A stretch of DNA of 22,252 nucleotides from positions 1 to 22,252 of the IMG/VR virus record IMGVR_UViG_3300005914_000117; one strand, given 5' to 3'. Each line of letters opens with the position of its first letter. Within the stretch, counting starts at the first letter, position 1. The notes under the pieces are model-generated. The model saw nothing but the letters and a program-made list of their open reading frames with translations, was not told the origin of the DNA and ran no database searches. The stretch comes from a virus. The translations under genes and the position numbers were made by a program. Positions 19,306 through 22,252 of the stretch are shown here, piece by piece.

Positions 19306-19839
19306 ATGTATTTTTCTAAATTTCCAACAGGTAATTACGATATGAAAGGTGACGGCAATCAAAAGATTGTGACTGACCTAATGAGAAGAGTCAAGGTAAG
19401 AAGTAAGATTATAGATGAAGTTTCTTTATATGACACTTATGATGTACCAAATGGTGAGAAACCAGAAGACACAGCATACAAACATTTTGGTGACCCTGAA
19501 TTACATTGGGTAATTCTAATGACAAATAATATCACAGATAGATATTACGGTTGGCCACTGACAAACCAAGACTTTGAAAAGTATATAACTACAAAGTATG
19601 ATAATCCAGATGCGATACATCATTATGAAATTACACAATCAAGTGGACCATTGACAAGCAACGGACCAAATGATTACTCACACAAAATAGAAGTCAACAG
19701 TACAGAAGTTGGAGCTGCGTCAGTATCCAATAGAGAATACGAACAAAGATTACAAGATGAGAAAAGAAGTATTAAACTATTACAACCTGGTTTCCTAGGT
19801 GTATTCATAGAAGAATTTGATAAATTAATTAGTAAGTAG
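19306..19839 (+). CDS. 53: Baseplate wedge protein gp53
   Basis: The 177-residue protein matches the gp53 family (T4: 196). It starts MYFSKFPTGNYD, contains VTDLMRRVKVRSKIIDEVSLYDTYDV in its N-terminal third, then the hallmark DTAYKHFGDPELHWVILMTN with the following DRYYGWPLT, and ends KLLQPGFLGVFIEEFDKLI. The central part includes the LysM-like element characteristic of gp53. It is the last wedge protein added before wedges join into a hexagonal baseplate. In T4, gene 53 is next to genes 4 and 5; all three are found within 4 kb here. The start codon lies one base after the gp48 stop. Confidence 0.9.
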   Translation: MYFSKFPTGNYDMKGDGNQKIVTDLMRRVKVRSKIIDEVSLYDTYDVPNGEKPEDTAYKHFGDPELHWVILMTNNITDRYYGWPLTNQDFEKYITTKYDNPDAIHHYEITQSSGPLTSNGPNDYSHKIEVNSTEVGAASVSNREYEQRLQDEKRSIKLLQPGFLGVFIEEFDKLISK

Positions 19840-19845
19840 TGAAAA

Positions 19846-21321
19846 ATGTACAATGATATTAACACAGAACAACTAAACAGAGCTGGACAATATTCTTTAT
19901 CAGATGTCCAGTTAGTTTCATACCAATCGTCAGAAGGTCAAAACAAACCTAAAAGAATAAGTGTAAGGTCGCTTGTGACTGAGTTGAATGTATATGAAAG
20001 TATTACAAACAAAACTCTATCAGGCAACATTGTCTTAACAGACGCACAGAATGTTCCCAATCACTTACCACTAACTGGCTTTGAACAAATAGAATTTAAG
20101 TTGTTTACACCTGGAACAAGTAGAGCATATGACTTTACCACAGCCACAGGTCACCCAATGCATATCTACAAGATTTCAAATAGACAAGGATTAAATCCTC
20201 GTACTCAAATCTATGTACTTAACTTCGCAAGTAAAGAAATGATTACAAATGAACAAGTCAAAGTAAAGAACGCATTTGAAGACAGCATAGACAATAATGT
20301 ATTGAAAGTAGTCAGAAACAATTTAGACAGTGACAAGACATTAATTTTAGAAGAAACAAAAGGTATTCGTAAATTTGTCATACCAAGAATACGACCCTTT
20401 GAAACATTGGATTTGTTTTGTAAGTCAGCAGAAAGTAAGAAACATCACACACCAGGTATGATGTTCTTTGAAAACGCACTTGGATTTCACTTTAAATCAT
20501 ATGAGAGTATGTTGGCGAGTACAGATACAACAGCACGACCAGTAGTGGCGCTGTATCGTCCTACACCGGCAAACATAAGAGATGAAACAGGCAATAGACA
20601 AGTTGTAAAAGAGATGCAGACAGTTAAAGGCTTTCAAATCAACAGTCAATTTGATACACTAAAGAATTTAAGAAACGGTATCTATAACAGTAAAGTCGTA
20701 TCACATGACAATTTCAACAAGACATTTAAAGAAACAGATTTTGATTATCTAACAGAGTATCCTAAAGCATTTCATACAGAACATGATGGACAAGGAAGTA
20801 AGACAGATGGCAAAGGTATACTGCCACTGTTTAATTACAAACAAGGTAAGTCATTTAGTGATTTTCCCGAAGGCACATTATACTTTTTAAGTGATACAAG
20901 TAATATACATAACAACGCAGAGATGCCAAATTACCACGAGACCACACCAAAACGATTATCACAAAGACTGTCATTTGAAACAATGAACATATCAATAGAT
21001 GTCCCAGGATTTACTGGTATTTCATGTGGTGATTTAGTTGCGTTTGAAATGCCAGCATACGAGCCAATGGGAAGAGATAATCCCTACGATAACGACCCTT
21101 TTCTATCTGGCAGATACCTAGTCAAATCAATCAGACATAGCATAGACACAGTAAACGATTACCATGCGATGAACATAGAGATGATTAAAGACGCAGTTAA
21201 GGATTCATATCCAGAAGAAGATTTAGATACACTGTCAGAAAGAAACAACAAAGACAGATTAAACATATTACAATACGATTTAGACGATAATATACTTAAA
21301 GACCAAGGAGATGAGGTATAA
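19846..21321 (+). CDS. 27: Baseplate hub protein gp27
   Basis: The 491-residue protein begins with the gp27-type domain: SLSDVQLVSYQSSEGQ, ISVRSLVTELNVYESI, LSGNIVLTDAQNVPNHLPLT, GFEQIEFKLFTPG. It also contains RIRPFETLDLFCKSAES, and ends with ISIDVPGFTGISCGDLVAFEMP and FLSGRYLVKSIRHSID, as in phage hub proteins that form the trimeric ring joined to gp5. T4 gp27 is 391 residues, so this one has about 100 extra, mainly in the middle third. gp5 follows downstream, as expected for the partner, but is separated by two small ORFs. The stop shares a base with the next ATG. Confidence 0.8.
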   Translation: MYNDINTEQLNRAGQYSLSDVQLVSYQSSEGQNKPKRISVRSLVTELNVYESITNKTLSGNIVLTDAQNVPNHLPLTGFEQIEFKLFTPGTSRAYDFTTATGHPMHIYKISNRQGLNPRTQIYVLNFASKEMITNEQVKVKNAFEDSIDNNVLKVVRNNLDSDKTLILEETKGIRKFVIPRIRPFETLDLFCKSAESKKHHTPGMMFFENALGFHFKSYESMLASTDTTARPVVALYRPTPANIRDETGNRQVVKEMQTVKGFQINSQFDTLKNLRNGIYNSKVVSHDNFNKTFKETDFDYLTEYPKAFHTEHDGQGSKTDGKGILPLFNYKQGKSFSDFPEGTLYFLSDTSNIHNNAEMPNYHETTPKRLSQRLSFETMNISIDVPGFTGISCGDLVAFEMPAYEPMGRDNPYDNDPFLSGRYLVKSIRHSIDTVNDYHAMNIEMIKDAVKDSYPEEDLDTLSERNNKDRLNILQYDLDDNILKDQGDEV

Positions 21322-21410
21322 TGGGATACACTCCGAGAATCGCTGAAGAATCGCTGCTAGAGCGTGTAGGAACGACTATAAGCGGTGGCTATGAGAGGAT
21401 AGATAACTAA
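21321..21410 (+). CDS. Tiny ORF between gp27 and gp5 (29 aa)
   Basis: ATG 21321 overlaps the gp27 stop (TAATG); the stop is TAA 21408-21410. GAGG (21313-21316 region) gives a ribosome site. The product is MGYTPRIAEESLLERVGTTI and then SGGYERIDN. Base use (CCG, CTG, CGT, GCG-type triplets) is visibly richer in G+C than the neighbours. It includes a tandem 10-bp repeat AGAATCGCTG at 21336-21345 and 21347-21356. Not recognised; it may be a conserved micro-gene or a remnant of something inserted between gp27 and gp5. Confidence 0.4.
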   Translation: MGYTPRIAEESLLERVGTTISGGYERIDN

Positions 21411-21414
21411 CAAC

Positions 21415-21663
21415 ATGAAAGACATACTTTCACAATATAAGAGAATGATAATGAATATTAAAGAAGAAATTAAGACAATCATAGATGACTACTCATTTGC
21501 TTCAGCAGAGGCCAATGAGAGAAACAAGTACAATGGGTTCTTTAAAGGACACCGAGGCACTGATAGCTCTTGGAACCATGTAAAACACCCTTGTTTACTT
21601 AGAATTAAGGGCCTTCTTGCGAGTCTTAAATTGATAAACAACAAAGATAATACATATAGCTAA
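21415..21663 (+). CDS. Hypothetical protein between gp27 and gp5 (82 aa)
   Basis: The ORF starts at ATG 21415 (weak ribosome site); internal ATGs near 21446 and 21452 have purine-rich sequence upstream and may be the real start. The first half is helical and charged (MNIKEEIKTIIDDYSFASAE). The second has NKYNGFFKGHRGTDSSWNHV, KHPCLLRIKGLLASLK and a polar tail. No family is recognised. It separates two genes whose products form one complex and that are commonly adjacent, which suggests a local insertion. Confidence 0.5.
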   Translation: MKDILSQYKRMIMNIKEEIKTIIDDYSFASAEANERNKYNGFFKGHRGTDSSWNHVKHPCLLRIKGLLASLKLINNKDNTYS

Positions 21664-21673
21664 CCTTGCGTGT

Positions 21674-21706
21674 GCTTTCGCTAAATGCTATTAAATAGCG
21701 TAAAGC
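21674..21706 (+). other. Hairpin upstream of gp5
   Basis: GCTTTCGCTA (21674-21683) can pair with TAGCG (21696-21700) and AAAGC (21702-21706), with one bulged T at 21701, over a 12-base loop. A shorter alternative is GCTAT/ATAGC around TAA at 21687-21699. No T-tract follows, so it is not a standard terminator. It is the main feature of the 82-bp gap between the 82-aa ORF and gp5. Confidence 0.45.
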
Positions 21707-21745
21707 CAGTGTATTAAAACAAAAGGCATATCGGAAAAAATAAAA

Positions 21746-22252
21746 ATGATTAATGACAAATTTATAGGACACAATGGTTTTCTGTGGTTCGTTGGCGTTG
21801 TAGAGAATAGACAAGACCCGGAGTTCGCAGGCAGAGTAAGAGTGAGAGCACTTGGCCATCACACAAGCAATCAAAGTATTCTTCCTACAGCTGATTTACC
21901 ATGGGCGCAAGTTGTTCTTCCTATTACAAGTTCAGGTATAAGTGGATTAGGTCAAACGCCATTAGGTCTAGTAGAAGGCTCTTGGGTGTTTGGATACTTT
22001 AGAGATGGGAACAATAAGCAAGAGCCATTGGTCCTTGGTTCTTTACCAGGGAAGCCATCGGAGCTGTCGCAAGCTGGTGGATTCTATGACCCGAATGGTA
22101 TCTATCCCAAATACAAACAAGAACCTGATGTCAATAGATTAGCTGTGAACAATGAGGACAATCCACATCTATCTTTAACATTACGACAATCAACACGATT
22201 AACTGGGATAGCCACAGCTGACTTTAACGCCTTTGTCAACGCCGATGGCTCT
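21746..22252 (+). CDS. 5: Baseplate hub / tail lysozyme gp5, 3' truncated by window edge
   Basis: The frame from ATG 21746 is open to the window end (169 codons), so the C-terminus is missing. It matches the N-terminal OB-fold domain of T4 gp5: FLWFVGVVENRQDPEFAGRV (T4 WFVGVVEDRMDP), RVRALGHH, LPWAQVVLPITSSGISGLG (T4 LPWMSVIQPITSAAMSGIG), GLVEGSWVFGYFRDG, LVLGSLPG, GFYDPNGIYP (T4 GFSDPTGQYP). The N-terminal domain binds gp27; the T4 protein then has a lysozyme domain and a triple beta-helix needle, which lie beyond this window, so lysozyme activity cannot be confirmed. The ribosome site is weak (GGAAAAAA 21733-21740). Confidence 0.9.
   Translation, partial: MINDKFIGHNGFLWFVGVVENRQDPEFAGRVRVRALGHHTSNQSILPTADLPWAQVVLPITSSGISGLGQTPLGLVEGSWVFGYFRDGNNKQEPLVLGSLPGKPSELSQAGGFYDPNGIYPKYKQEPDVNRLAVNNEDNPHLSLTLRQSTRLTGIATADFNAFVNADGS

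Noticed and set aside
1-22252. CRISPR array, insertion sequence or attachment site
   Set aside because: No regularly spaced repeats, transposase gene or terminal inverted repeats were seen; the only mobile gene is the GIY-YIG endonuclease.

Overview
The window reads as part of a T4-like myovirus genome from a marine phage. It is A+T rich (about two thirds A+T by eye). Genes are packed tightly, mostly with TAATG/ATGA-type overlaps, and all run on the + strand except one. T4 core genes are recognisable in two blocks: replication/late-transcription genes (gp33, gp59, gp32) and baseplate/tail genes (gp54, gp26, gp29, gp48, gp53, gp27, gp5), plus gp4 for head completion. The accessory genes (several 2OG-Fe(II) oxygenases, a NodU/CmcH-type carbamoyltransferase, a sulfotransferase-like protein, an M15 peptidase) and the low GC fit a phage of an AT-rich marine bacterium such as SAR11, or a relative of the cyanophages. 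The host is inferred, not shown.

Positions 1-6.1 kb: accessory genes. Two 2OG-Fe(II) oxygenases come first, the opening one cut by the window edge. Then follow a four-helix membrane protein with a long coiled coil, overlapped by a 56-residue lipoprotein; a conserved phage protein; a sulfotransferase-like protein; a third 2OG oxygenase; several small conserved proteins; and a zinc peptidase (probable endolysin).

Positions 6.1-12.8 kb: a PD-(D/E)XK nuclease, the carbamoyltransferase, a secreted small protein, then gp33 (late-transcription coactivator), gp59 (helicase loader), a fourth 2OG oxygenase, a sialyltransferase-like protein and gp32 (ssDNA-binding protein). Five near-perfect sigma70 promoters (TTGACAAA, 17-bp spacer, TGN-TATAAT-like -10) lie in 2.2-11.7 kb. 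Two of them are identical over 29 bp and flank the gp33/gp59-to-gp32 block. A strong intrinsic terminator follows gp32, and only 3 bp after its T-tract is a T4-type late promoter (TATAAATA). This marks a sharp early/late boundary at about 12.83 kb.

Positions 12.8-22.25 kb: late structural module. A conserved protein of unknown role is followed by a 22-codon ORF, a GIY-YIG homing endonuclease, gp54, gp26 with an apparent -1 frameshift extension, a two-helix holin-like membrane protein, the tape-measure/hub protein gp29, gp4 on the - strand, gp48, gp53, gp27, two small unknown ORFs, and gp5 running off the right edge.

Two observations stand out. First, gp26 ends with a T-TTT-TTC slippery heptamer from which a start-less, protein-like -1 frame continues for 61 residues, just upstream of the tape-measure gene. 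This is the arrangement of the G/GT tail-assembly chaperones of other tailed phages. Second, the homing endonuclease lies against the 5' end of gp54, whose expected ATG reads ATA; the same base completes the endonuclease stop codon. gp54 therefore appears to start at a non-canonical codon coupled to endonuclease termination, or to be damaged at its start.
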